NCBI RefSeq assembly: GCF_019734195.1
Contig: NZ_JAASHM010000030.1
Location: 1 to 37,892, forward strand
DNA: 37,892 bases
From: Clostridium sp. K13
GTDB taxonomy: Bacteria > Bacillota > Clostridia > Clostridiales > Clostridiaceae
Direction of reading: 5' to 3'
Shown: positions 30,377 to 37,880 of the stretch, piece after piece
Numbering within the stretch: position 1 is the stretch's first letter
How the letters are laid out: each line of letters starts with the position of its first letter
The notes under the pieces: generated by a model
What the model saw: only the letters and a program-made list of their open reading frames with translations
What the model was told of the DNA's origin: nothing
Database searches by the model: none
Made by a program: the position numbers and the translations under genes

Positions 30377-31693
30377 ATGAGAGAAGATGTATTAAGAGAA
30401 TTACCAAGTAGCTTAGAAGCTGAGCAAGCATTAATTTCTAGCATGATAAATATTCCTAGTAAGATACAAGAGGTTGAAGATATTTTAAGTGTAGATGACT
30501 TTTATTGGGATAGACATAAGCAAATTTATAAAAACATTAAAGAGTTATCCAGAAGAGATAGCGAAGTGGATGTTGTTATATTACTTGAAGAAATTAAAAA
30601 TAACGGAGATATAAAAAGCTGTGGTGGGATTTCTTATATTAGTGATATTGCAGGTAGTGGATTTTATGGAGCTAACGTTGAAGGATATATAAAAATAATC
30701 AAAGAAAAATCTGATAGAAGAAAATTAATAAAGACAGGAAGAGAGCTTATTGGTAAATGTTATGATGGCGAAGATTTAGATAATCTAATAGGTTTTGTTG
30801 AAGATAATGTGTACAAGGTGTCTAATTCTAAAGATTCAAGTGAAATAGTTGATATAAGCAAAGCTATTAATGATGTATTAACGAGAATTGAGCAAAATTA
30901 TCAAAATGGAGGGAAAATCTTAGGAGTCTCTACTGGATATGAAGAATTAGATAAAACGATATCGGGATTACAAAAAGGTGACTTTATAATAACTGCAGCT
31001 AGACCATCAATGGGGAAAACAGCATTTGCACTTAATATAGGGCAATATGCATCAAGAGAAAGTAGTGTTGCAATATTTTCATTAGAAATGACAAGAGATC
31101 AATTAATGGAAAGACTATTAGCGGCAAAGTGTTTAGTTGATTTTAGTGCTATTAAAACAGGAAAATTAACTGATGAACAGTTCTTAAAAATAGCTAATGC
31201 ATCAACTGATTTAAGTAATAGAAAAATATTTATTGATGATAAAGCAACATCATTAACAGATATTAAGGCTAAATGTAGAAATTTAAAGGTTAAAAAGGGG
31301 CTTGATGTAGTTATAATAGATTATTTACAACTAATAGAGAGCACTGAAAAATCTTATTCTAGAGAGCAAGAAATAGCGAAGATATCAAGAGAGCTTAAGA
31401 AGATGGCCAAAAAGTTAGATGTAACAATTATTGCATTATCACAATTATCAAGAGCACCAGAGGCAAGAGCTGACAGAAGACCAATACTATCTGATTTAAG
31501 AGAATCAGGCTCAATAGAACAGGATGCAGATATTATATTAATGCTTTATAGAGATGAATATTACAACAAAGAATCAGAAGATAAGAATATAGCTGAAGTT
31601 ATAGTAGGAAAGAATAGAAATGGTGAAGTAAAGAGTATAAAGTTAGGGTGGTTTGGCAACTATCAAAGATTTGCATCATTAGATAGAAGATAA
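30377..31693 (+). CDS. dnaB: Replicative DNA helicase (DnaB family)
   Basis: 438 residues. The N-terminal domain (LPSSLEAEQALISSMINIPS) is followed by the RecA-like motor with Walker A ARPSMGKTA (about 207-215), Walker B DVVIIDYLQLI (about 309-319), the LSQLSRAPEARADRRP loop and RESGSIEQDADIIL near 375-390. Length is typical for DnaB. GAGG precedes its ATG. It unwinds DNA at the fork and is presumably loaded by the initiator upstream. Confidence 0.96.
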   Translation: MREDVLRELPSSLEAEQALISSMINIPSKIQEVEDILSVDDFYWDRHKQIYKNIKELSRRDSEVDVVILLEEIKNNGDIKSCGGISYISDIAGSGFYGANVEGYIKIIKEKSDRRKLIKTGRELIGKCYDGEDLDNLIGFVEDNVYKVSNSKDSSEIVDISKAINDVLTRIEQNYQNGGKILGVSTGYEELDKTISGLQKGDFIITAARPSMGKTAFALNIGQYASRESSVAIFSLEMTRDQLMERLLAAKCLVDFSAIKTGKLTDEQFLKIANASTDLSNRKIFIDDKATSLTDIKAKCRNLKVKKGLDVVIIDYLQLIESTEKSYSREQEIAKISRELKKMAKKLDVTIIALSQLSRAPEARADRRPILSDLRESGSIEQDADIILMLYRDEYYNKESEDKNIAEVIVGKNRNGEVKSIKLGWFGNYQRFASLDRR

Positions 31694-31753
31694 TAAGTTG
31701 ACTAAATACTCTACATATATAGATAAAATTACCTACTAAATTAAGGAGTAAAA

Positions 31754-32032
31754 ATGAAAACTGAATATATAGATTATTTAACAACTTTAGATATAAGCGG
31801 ACAGAGCTTTAGAATTTTACTAGCTTTAAATATAAAAGAGCACACTCAAACTCAAATACAAGAAAAATTAAACATACAAGATAAAGCACAAGTGAATAAA
31901 TTATTTAAAGATCTAAGCAATAGAGGATTGATAGAAATATCTAAAGTAGAAGGGAGAAATAAATTTTATAAAGCTGTAAAAGATGTTAAAAGACTAAGAA
32001 TTAATATACCAGGACAGCAAAGAATGTTTTAA
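31754..32032 (+). CDS. Winged-helix protein
   Basis: 92 residues with a MarR/ArsR-type winged helix (RILLALNIKEHTQTQIQEKL, DKAQVNKLFKDLSNRGLIEI, then VEGRNKFYKAV). TTAAGGAG precedes its ATG. No specific family is recognised. Position after the helicase suggests an early regulator or a replication accessory protein. Confidence 0.65.
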   Translation: MKTEYIDYLTTLDISGQSFRILLALNIKEHTQTQIQEKLNIQDKAQVNKLFKDLSNRGLIEISKVEGRNKFYKAVKDVKRLRINIPGQQRMF

Positions 32033-32049
32033 AAGGAGATGAGAACGTT

Positions 32050-32430
32050 ATGGCAGAGATAAAATTCAAAATTTATGATAAGAACAGAAAAAGGCTTATA
32101 AGTGGGACTGGTTATAGCATAACAGGAGATGGGGAAGTACAAACATTTAATAGTCATGGAGTAGCAGAAGGAACAGTTAATAATAGACATTTAAAGCCAG
32201 TTTTATATTCAGGAAAGAAAGATATTACAGGAAGAGATATTTACGAAGGCTTTATAGTTGAGAGAAAAGCAGCAGTACCAGGAGATGAAGAGATAACAGG
32301 AATAGTTATTTTAGATGAATGTCAATGGTGGATTGAAAATAAAGAAGAACAAAGAGCAGTACCATTATTTTCTGAAACAGCAGAAGATAAAATTATAGGA
32401 AATGTATATGAAAAAGAGTATTTTGTCTAG
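32050..32430 (+). CDS. YopX-like protein
   Basis: 126 residues. The start (MAEIKFKIYDKNRKRLISGT) and the middle (HLKPVLYSGKKDITGRDIYE, GFIVERKA) closing with GNVYEKEY are the YopX family pattern (KDKNGKEIYEGDI motif, then IGNIYE). YopX proteins are common in phage early regions; their role is unknown. The gene is preceded by AAAGGAG. Confidence 0.85.
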   Translation: MAEIKFKIYDKNRKRLISGTGYSITGDGEVQTFNSHGVAEGTVNNRHLKPVLYSGKKDITGRDIYEGFIVERKAAVPGDEEITGIVILDECQWWIENKEEQRAVPLFSETAEDKIIGNVYEKEYFV

Positions 32431-32454
32431 AAAGATAAAGATTAAAAGGGTGAT

Positions 32455-32709
32455 ATGATGTTTGAAAAAATAAAGAGAAATTTATTTAAATTTTTTAAGA
32501 GTAGTTGGTATGGAGAAAGTAAAAATAAAGATGAAAATGAAATAGGATTAAATCTAATATCAGAAAATGAAGAAAAGGTTTTTGTAGAACAAAAGGCTAT
32601 AGATCCAAGAGAAAGAGCAAGAAAAAAATTTCAAATGATAGCTAAAAGAACGAAAAGTTGGAGAATAAGAGAGAAAAATATAAAAAGGTTAGTGGATTAT
32701 TATGATTGA
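32455..32709 (+). CDS. Unknown basic 84-residue protein
   Basis: MMFEKIKRNLFKFFKSSWYG, then a charged middle and a very basic end (ERARKKFQMIAKRTKSWRIR). Two adjacent ATG codons (32455, 32458) follow AAAAGGGTG. No family is recognised. It overlaps the next small gene by 8 nt. A nucleic-acid-binding role is possible from the charge only. Confidence 0.55.
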   Translation: MMFEKIKRNLFKFFKSSWYGESKNKDENEIGLNLISENEEKVFVEQKAIDPRERARKKFQMIAKRTKSWRIREKNIKRLVDYYD

Positions 32710-32821
32710 TTTAGATATGAAGGTAATAGAGAAAGCAGTTAAATATTATTTTGCTGGTTATAGTGCTAAAGAAGCTATAAGAAAGGCAATAAATGAAAAT
32801 GAAGGAGAGATAAATGAATAA
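32702..32821 (+). CDS. Unknown 39-residue protein
   Basis: MIDLDMKVIEKAVKYYFAGY followed by SAKEAIRKAINENEGEINE. It overlaps the previous gene by 8 nt and the ssb start by 8 nt, so it is coupled to both. AGGTTAG lies upstream. The Y-x-AGYSAKEA segment looks like a short helix-turn-helix of the type found in small phage proteins. Confidence 0.5.
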   Translation: MIDLDMKVIEKAVKYYFAGYSAKEAIRKAINENEGEINE

Positions 32822-33224
32822 AGTAGTACTTATAGGAAGAACAACTAAAAGTCCAGAACTAAGATATGCACCAGGAACAGGAACTGCAGTATGCAGATTT
32901 ACATTAGCAGTAAATAGACCTTACAAGAAAGATGAAACAGATTTTATTAATTGTGTAGCATTTGGAAAGATTGCAGAGACTATAGCTCAATATGTTTTAA
33001 AAGGTAGACAAGTAGCTATAACTGGAAGTATTAGAACAGGCTCATATGAGAATAATGCAGGAAATAAGATTTATACGACTGATGTTGCATTAGACGGTTT
33101 TGAATTTATAGGGAATTCAAATAATAATCAAGGTAATTCAGGAACATGGAATCAATCAGAAGATACAGGAATGGGATTTGGGGTAGAAGAACCAATTGAT
33201 GAAGGGAATATGCCTTTTAGGTAA
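32814..33224 (+). CDS. ssb: Single-stranded DNA-binding protein
   Basis: 136 residues. Residues 1-103 are an OB fold (MNKVVLIGRTTKSPELRYAP, GTAVCRFTLAVNRPYKKDET, FINCVAFGKIAETIAQYVLK, GRQVAITGSIRTGSYE). A Gly/Asn/Gln-rich linker leads to the tail DEGNMPFR, an imperfect version of the DDDIPF tip used to recruit partners. It coats single strands at the phage fork. GGAGAG precedes the ATG. Confidence 0.96.
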   Translation: MNKVVLIGRTTKSPELRYAPGTGTAVCRFTLAVNRPYKKDETDFINCVAFGKIAETIAQYVLKGRQVAITGSIRTGSYENNAGNKIYTTDVALDGFEFIGNSNNNQGNSGTWNQSEDTGMGFGVEEPIDEGNMPFR

Positions 33225-33251
33225 TAATTTTGGGACAAGGAGGCTTAGGTT

Positions 33252-33755
33252 ATGTATGATTTTTATATTACTCCAACTGAATATGAAATGGCTGAGAAGA
33301 ATGGAATAAGTAAGCAATGTTTAGAAGTTAGAATTAGAAGATTAGGGTGGTCAAAATTTAGAGCATTAAATGAGAAGCCTTTAAAGTTTAATAGATTACC
33401 TAAAGAATGGGTTGATATAGCTAGAAAAAACGGAATTTGTTACAGTACTTTTAAATATAGAGTTAATATTTTAAAGCTTGATATAGAGATTGCGGCAACT
33501 AAACCGTTACAGAATAGAAGATTACAAGCAAAGAAAGCTTGTGAAGCAAGTCGAAAATATCCTAAAGAATATAAAGATTTAGCACTTAAAAATGGGATTT
33601 CAGAGAGAACATTTCATAGAAGGCTGAAAAGTGGATGGGATTTAATTACTGCATCAACCAAGCCTCCAATGACAAGTAGAGAAATTGGGTTATTAACTAA
33701 AGACAAAAGAAGTAATTTTATTTATGGAAATAAATATAGAGCAATAACTGAATAG
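33252..33755 (+). CDS. Protein with three tandem HTH-like modules
   Basis: 167 residues made of three similar units: about 7-45 (YEMAEKNGISKQCLEVRIRR), 49-88 (WVDIARKNGICYSTFKYRVN), and 100-142 (YKDLALKNGISERTFHRRLK). Each has KNGI-x-x-x-T/C-x-x-x-R and, 10-15 residues later, an A-x-T-K-P type end. The units look like the short helix-turn-helix modules attached to some homing endonucleases. There is no nuclease domain here. AAGGAGG precedes the ATG. Probably a sequence-specific DNA-binding protein; function unknown. Confidence 0.62.
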   Translation: MYDFYITPTEYEMAEKNGISKQCLEVRIRRLGWSKFRALNEKPLKFNRLPKEWVDIARKNGICYSTFKYRVNILKLDIEIAATKPLQNRRLQAKKACEASRKYPKEYKDLALKNGISERTFHRRLKSGWDLITASTKPPMTSREIGLLTKDKRSNFIYGNKYRAITE

Positions 33756-33787
33756 TTGCAAATTAGCGAAGGAAGGGAGAATTGAAA

Positions 33788-34036
33788 TTGAAAATAAGAT
33801 TATGTTACAGGGTAGAGAAAGAAGCTGGTTGGGGGGAAGATGAATATGGTAATCCAACAGAGGTTTATAGTTGTGTTAAAGTAAATTGTACAACTTATAA
33901 TGTTCCTAAAAATCAGTATAAAGAATTAGTTGAGGCAGGAAGAAGAATAACAGCATCTCAATTTAAAATAGATGAAAATTTAATTACTCCAATAACATTA
34001 AATGAGTATTTAGATCATGTGGATGAAGAAGATTAA
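33788..34036 (+). CDS. Unknown 82-residue protein
   Basis: MKIRLCYRVEKEAGWGEDEY, then GNPTEVYSCVKVNCTTYNVP. TTG 33788 is preferred because AAGGGAG (33773-33779) lies 8 nt upstream; TTG 33782 would be too close. No family is recognised. It is the last gene of the early operon before a 211-nt gap. Confidence 0.55.
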   Translation: MKIRLCYRVEKEAGWGEDEYGNPTEVYSCVKVNCTTYNVPKNQYKELVEAGRRITASQFKIDENLITPITLNEYLDHVDEED

Positions 34037-34247
34037 TTCATAAAAATTTAAAGCGAACAATTTGAAATTAATGTTTTAGAGAATTTATAATAATTTGATC
34101 TTTGAAAATTGAATAAAGATATACGGTATTAAAATAAGCTTTAATGATTTTACTATTAAAATTATGGTAAAAAGATTTATTTAGTTGACAAAAATAGAAA
34201 AAAATCATATTATTATTGATATAATTAATTTGTGAGAAGGTGATAAT
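34037..34247 (+). promoter_or_regulatory. Gap with promoter of the two-gene cassette
   Basis: TTGACA (34185-34190), 17 nt, TATTAT (34208-34213), about 35 nt upstream of the ATG at 34248. The gap also contains TTGAATAA (34109-34116) and TACGGTATTA (34122-34131), which recur in inverted order at 36111-36128. No gene is seen in the gap. Confidence 0.8.
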
Positions 34248-34928
34248 ATGATTAATAGCAAAGAACATTTACAAGATAATATTAATGAAATTAATGAAAC
34301 ACTTAATAACTTAGAGTTTCGTAAATATTTAAATATGGTATATGATATAGGTATATTAAAAGATAAAAACAAAAAAAAGTTAGATGAAAGATATGAAATA
34401 GAAACATATCCAGCATCTAAGGGGTTTTCTAAAATTCGAGAGATTGGGAATGTAATTTGTAATAAAAAAGAGCTTTGGCCTACTGGAGTTAGTGCAGATG
34501 TAATATTAGCACAAAAAATACCAGTAATAAAAGTGAAAAATATTATGTTGACTATGAAATCTACAAAAAATATTGATAGTTTATGGAAAAAGCCAAAGGA
34601 TTACATGAAGCAATATTCTAAGTTGAATAAAGGGATAACACCACAAATAGAAATTCTAAATCGTACTTTAGAGGAAGATTTAGATGAATTAAAAGTAAAT
34701 TTAGGTGCAAAATATTATGGAATACTTGCATATAGCTTAGGAAGTGATAATACTTTAGAAAATATGCAGGTTGTATTTTTAAGTGATAATGCCAATGATA
34801 TAGTTCATACTGTGGATATTCCAGTTATTAAATTGGAGAATAAAATAATTCCAGAAGATAAATCATTAAAAGATAAAATAGAAGAAAATAAAGGCGAATC
34901 CCTTAAAGGAATAATAGGATTAAAATAA
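34248..34928 (+). CDS. Unknown protein of the M78-peptidase cassette, candidate toxin/effector
   Basis: 226 residues, soluble, no family recognised. The N-terminus is helical (HLQDNINEINETLNNLEFRK). The middle contains GFSKIREIGNVICNKKELWP and VSADVILAQKIPVIKVKNIM, and a later beta-like core YYGILAYSLGSDN. It has no membrane segment. AAGGTGAT precedes the ATG. It is transcribed from its own promoter with an Xre/M78 peptidase gene as second cistron, and a strong terminator closes the unit. Pairs of this form are often toxin plus regulator; the effector role is inference. Confidence 0.6.
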   Translation: MINSKEHLQDNINEINETLNNLEFRKYLNMVYDIGILKDKNKKKLDERYEIETYPASKGFSKIREIGNVICNKKELWPTGVSADVILAQKIPVIKVKNIMLTMKSTKNIDSLWKKPKDYMKQYSKLNKGITPQIEILNRTLEEDLDELKVNLGAKYYGILAYSLGSDNTLENMQVVFLSDNANDIVHTVDIPVIKLENKIIPEDKSLKDKIEENKGESLKGIIGLK

Positions 34929-34934
34929 TATTTT

Positions 34935-34956
34935 GTACTACATACTTAGATAGTAC
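34935..34956 (+). promoter_or_regulatory. Hairpin at the RBS of the Xre/M78 gene
   Basis: GTACTA (34935-34940) and TAGTAC (34951-34956) form a perfect stem directly abutting AGGAGG (34957-34962). It could act as an operator or as a switch on translation of the second cistron, so the two proteins may be expressed unequally. Confidence 0.5.
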
Positions 34957-34968
34957 AGGAGGTATATG

Positions 34969-36096
34969 ATGAGTATATCAGAAAGAAAAGTATATGGGCA
35001 GCGGATTAAGCAAGGTAGAATCTTAAGAGGATTTTCACAAGAACAGTTAGGGAAAAAGATAGGGGTAACACGACAAGCTATATCTAATTGTGAAAAGGAT
35101 ACTATAAGTTTAAATACAGCTAATCTTTTAAAAATAAGTGAGATTTTAGAGTTACCTTTAAGCTTCTTTTATAAGCCTCCAACAGAAAATAATAGTGATA
35201 AGGTGATTTTTTTTAGGAGTAAAGATATTCCTAAAAAGACTAAAGAGCAATTAAGAGAAGAAATAAATATTTTTGATAAAGAAGTTGTAAAATATTTTGA
35301 ACAATATGTTAAACTTCCTAGTCTAAATTTACCTGATTTAAGTGATATATTAAAACATGGTACTTATAACTATAAAAAAGAAACTATAATAGAGGTATGT
35401 AAAAAAATAAGAGAACATTGGGGATTGGGTAATAAACCAATAGATAATTTAGCTTATATATTACAAGCAAATGGATTTATAATAAGTAGACAATATATAG
35501 ATCAAGATAAAACAGATGCATTTTCTCAAAAGATAGATAATAATTATATCTTTATAAGTGGTAATAAAGAGTGTGCAGTTAGAAGCAGATTTGATTTAGC
35601 ACATGAGCTAGGACATTTAATTTTACATGATAATATAGAAATAGATGAATTTGAAGACAAAATAATAGAGAAAGATGCTGATTTGTTTGCATCAGAGTTT
35701 TTATATCCGAGTGAAGTTTTTTTAGAAGATATACAAGATTACTCTTTAGGTTTTGAAAGATTTATAGAATTAAAGGAAAAATGGAAGGTATCAATACAGC
35801 TATTAGTTAGAAAATGTAAAGATTTGGGGGTGATTTCAGAGGAGAAGTATATTTACTTTCAAAAAAGAATTAGCTTTAATAAATGGAGAAAAAAAGAACC
35901 ATTAGATGATAGAATTGTATTAGAAAAGCCTAGATTATTTGAAGATGTTATTGAACTGTTAATTGAAGAGAATATTCTTACTAAGAAAGATATTTTAATG
36001 AATATAGATTTAGAGAAAAATGATATAATAAAATATTGTAACTTAGAAGATAATTTTTTTGAGGATACTTTTTGTAATATAGTGAAAATTTATTAA
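34969..36096 (+). CDS. Xre HTH plus ImmA/IrrE-type M78 metallopeptidase
   Basis: 375 residues. Residues about 8-68 are HTH_3 (RIKQGRILRGFSQEQLGKKI, GVTRQAISNCEKDTISLNTA). Residues about 140-290 are Peptidase_M78 with zinc motif HELGH in RSRFDLAHELGHLILHD, and downstream EKDADLFASEFLYPSEVFLE with the usual Asp/Glu ligand region. The C-terminal 80 residues are helical. ATG 34969 is preferred over 34966 for spacing to AGGAGG. Proteins of this family cleave repressors (ImmA, IrrE) or serve as antitoxin/regulator in toxin-antitoxin pairs. Confidence 0.88.
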   Translation: MSISERKVYGQRIKQGRILRGFSQEQLGKKIGVTRQAISNCEKDTISLNTANLLKISEILELPLSFFYKPPTENNSDKVIFFRSKDIPKKTKEQLREEINIFDKEVVKYFEQYVKLPSLNLPDLSDILKHGTYNYKKETIIEVCKKIREHWGLGNKPIDNLAYILQANGFIISRQYIDQDKTDAFSQKIDNNYIFISGNKECAVRSRFDLAHELGHLILHDNIEIDEFEDKIIEKDADLFASEFLYPSEVFLEDIQDYSLGFERFIELKEKWKVSIQLLVRKCKDLGVISEEKYIYFQKRISFNKWRKKEPLDDRIVLEKPRLFEDVIELLIEENILTKKDILMNIDLEKNDIIKYCNLEDNFFEDTFCNIVKIY

Positions 36097-36111
36097 TATA
36101 AAAACATTGAT

Positions 36112-36150
36112 AATACCGTATTATTCAAAATGAATATGCGGTATTTTTTT
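36112..36150 (+). terminator. Strong terminator closing the cassette
   Basis: AATACCGTATTATTC (36112-36126) pairs with GAATATGCGGTATT (36132-36145) with one bulge and one G-U pair, followed by seven T. Its 5' arm is the inverted match to the left-hand sequence at 34109-34131. Confidence 0.92.
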
Positions 36151-36193
36151 ATGCGTAATTTGAAATTATTGCGAAACAAATAAGGAGTTTTAA

Positions 36194-36361
36194 ATGGCAA
36201 AAAGAAAGCAATTAGAAAAGAAATATAAAGTTGCATTTTGGAAAGAGTATAGCTATTTATTAAAGGCTATGGCTTGGGTTTGTGTAAATGAAGAAAGTGG
36301 AGAATTTATTTGCGAAGCTAAAACTTTAAAAGAAATTGAAGAAATTTTAATAAAGAATTAG
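36194..36361 (+). CDS. Unknown 55-residue protein
   Basis: MAKRKQLEKKYKVAFWKEYS followed by YLLKAMAWVCVNEESGEFIC. AAGGAG lies 8 nt before the ATG. A basic start is followed by a partly hydrophobic segment. No family is recognised. It lies in a group of small genes after the cassette. Confidence 0.55.
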   Translation: MAKRKQLEKKYKVAFWKEYSYLLKAMAWVCVNEESGEFICEAKTLKEIEEILIKN

Positions 36362-36389
36362 CTCACAATTCAAAACCAGGAGGAAGAGA

Positions 36390-36593
36390 ATGTATTATAG
36401 AGCAGATGTATATAAGGATGCAGTAGTCAAAAATAGTTTTATTGCAAATAGCGTAGACGTTTTAAAAAGTAAAGCAGAGCCTTATATAAAAGACGATAAA
36501 GTTACACAAATAGTAGTGTCAGAGGTTAAAGATATTGGATTCTTTAAAGTTCCGTCTGAACTGGAAGAGTATTTAAAATGTAAAATATTATAG
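36390..36593 (+). CDS. Unknown 67-residue protein
   Basis: MYYRADVYKDAVVKNSFIAN followed by SVDVLKSKAEPYIKDDKVTQ. The alternating pattern suggests a small alpha/beta fold. CCAGGAGGAAG gives a strong RBS. No family is recognised. Confidence 0.55.
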   Translation: MYYRADVYKDAVVKNSFIANSVDVLKSKAEPYIKDDKVTQIVVSEVKDIGFFKVPSELEEYLKCKIL

Positions 36594-36611
36594 TGAATGA
36601 TTCAAAAAATA

Positions 36612-36655
36612 GAGAATAGGAGTAAATTTAATTATAATTACATACTTCTATTCTC
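36612..36655. repeat. Long hairpin before the recombinase
   Basis: GAGAATAGGAGTA (36612-36624) pairs over 13 positions (one G-U) with TACTTCTATTCTC (36643-36655) around an 18-nt AT-rich loop. It lies in the gap upstream of the recombinase. No plus-strand T-tract follows, so it is not a normal terminator. It may be a recombinase site, a dimer-resolution core or a regulatory mRNA stem. Confidence 0.55.
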
Positions 36656-36698
36656 ATAAGATAATCAAATTCAATTAATATTTAGGGAGGAGAAGAAC

Positions 36699-37760
36699 AT
36701 GGAAAACTTAAACTATAGAAATTGCAATGAGGAAGTAACTGTAAAATTAATAGGTAAATTAACAATGGAGTTTCCAGAGCTAGAGGTTAACCTACCAAGA
36801 CAACTAGAAATAAAAAGATTAGTAGAAGAAGTTTTATATGGGTATGAGGTTACTACAAAAGAAACAGCATTAGTGACAAGTGATCTTGAGGATAAGGTAA
36901 ACTATTTCCTAGCGACTAAAAAGCTTGAAGGTTTATCAGTAGCTACTTTAAAGAATTATAGCTATAACTTAAGAAAATTATGCAAATTCTTCAATAAGCC
37001 AGTATCTATGATTACAAGTGCTGACATTAAAATGTTCATGTATGCAGAAAGTAGTACCAAGGGTGCTGCTGGAATGAACACATTTATGACACCTATTAAA
37101 TTATTCTTTGCATGGCTTCAAAATGAAGAATTTATAATTAAGAATCCATGTTCTTCTATTAGGCCTGTAAAAGAACCAAAGAGAGAAAAACAACCATTGA
37201 CTGAAGAGCAAGTCGAAATGTTAAGGGATTGTATTCTTAGTAGAAGAGATAGAGCAATATTAGAATTTTTCTTATCAACTGGTTGTAGAGTAGCTGAAGT
37301 TGGTAATGTTAAGGTAAGCGATTTAGATATGACACATAAGACTTTATTAGTTATAGGAAAGGGAAATAAGGAAAGAAGAGTATATTTTACAGAAAGATGT
37401 AAAAGGTCAATACTTAATTATCTTAGAGAACGTGAGGAGCAAGGAATAATCAGCGAATATTTATTCTGTTCTTCAAAAGCTCCAAATAAAAAATCAATTA
37501 ATACAGAGCCTTATAAAAAATTAAATAATCGTGGTTATCAAGTAATTGTAAATAAAATGCAAAAGATGGCTAATATAGAAATGAGAATCACTCCGCATAC
37601 ATTTAGGCATACAATGGCTACATTTGCTTTAAGAAGTGGGATGAAACCTGAAGTTATTCAACAAATACTAGGGCATAATGATGTTGGATTAACATTGAGG
37701 GTATATGCAAAGGTAGCTCAAACTGATGTTGAATATTCATATAGAAAATTAGTTTCATAA
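36699..37760 (+). CDS. Full-length tyrosine recombinase (XerC/D-like)
   Basis: 353 residues. Residues about 60-155 are a SAM-like core-binding domain (VNYFLATKKLEGLSVATLKN, ADIKMFMYAESSTKGAAGMN). The catalytic domain has Arg in STGCRVAEVGNV (about 200), Lys in GKGNKERRVYF (about 224), HTFRHTMAT (about 300-308) and LGHNDVGLTLRVY with the Tyr nucleophile near 336. GGGAGGAG precedes the ATG. As no attachment site is seen in the window, it may resolve plasmid dimers, circularise, or integrate the phage. Confidence 0.9.
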   Translation: MENLNYRNCNEEVTVKLIGKLTMEFPELEVNLPRQLEIKRLVEEVLYGYEVTTKETALVTSDLEDKVNYFLATKKLEGLSVATLKNYSYNLRKLCKFFNKPVSMITSADIKMFMYAESSTKGAAGMNTFMTPIKLFFAWLQNEEFIIKNPCSSIRPVKEPKREKQPLTEEQVEMLRDCILSRRDRAILEFFLSTGCRVAEVGNVKVSDLDMTHKTLLVIGKGNKERRVYFTERCKRSILNYLREREEQGIISEYLFCSSKAPNKKSINTEPYKKLNNRGYQVIVNKMQKMANIEMRITPHTFRHTMATFALRSGMKPEVIQQILGHNDVGLTLRVYAKVAQTDVEYSYRKLVS

Positions 37761-37775
37761 AGGGAGGTAAAGTAA

Positions 37776-37880
37776 ATGGACAAGCATCTATTAATATTTT
37801 TTATAGTAGATATAATAATAACAATTTTACAGTTGATTATATGTGTAAAGATATCAAAAAAACATGAGATTATGAAATAA
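37776..37880 (+). CDS. 34-residue single-span membrane peptide
   Basis: MDKHLLIFFIVDIIITILQL followed by IICVKISKKHEIMK. Residues 5-25 are a membrane helix and the end is basic. AGGGAGG stands 7-8 nt before the ATG. A next RBS and ATG (GGTGATAAAATG) close the window at 37881-37892. No family is recognised. Confidence 0.55.
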   Translation: MDKHLLIFFIVDIIITILQLIICVKISKKHEIMK

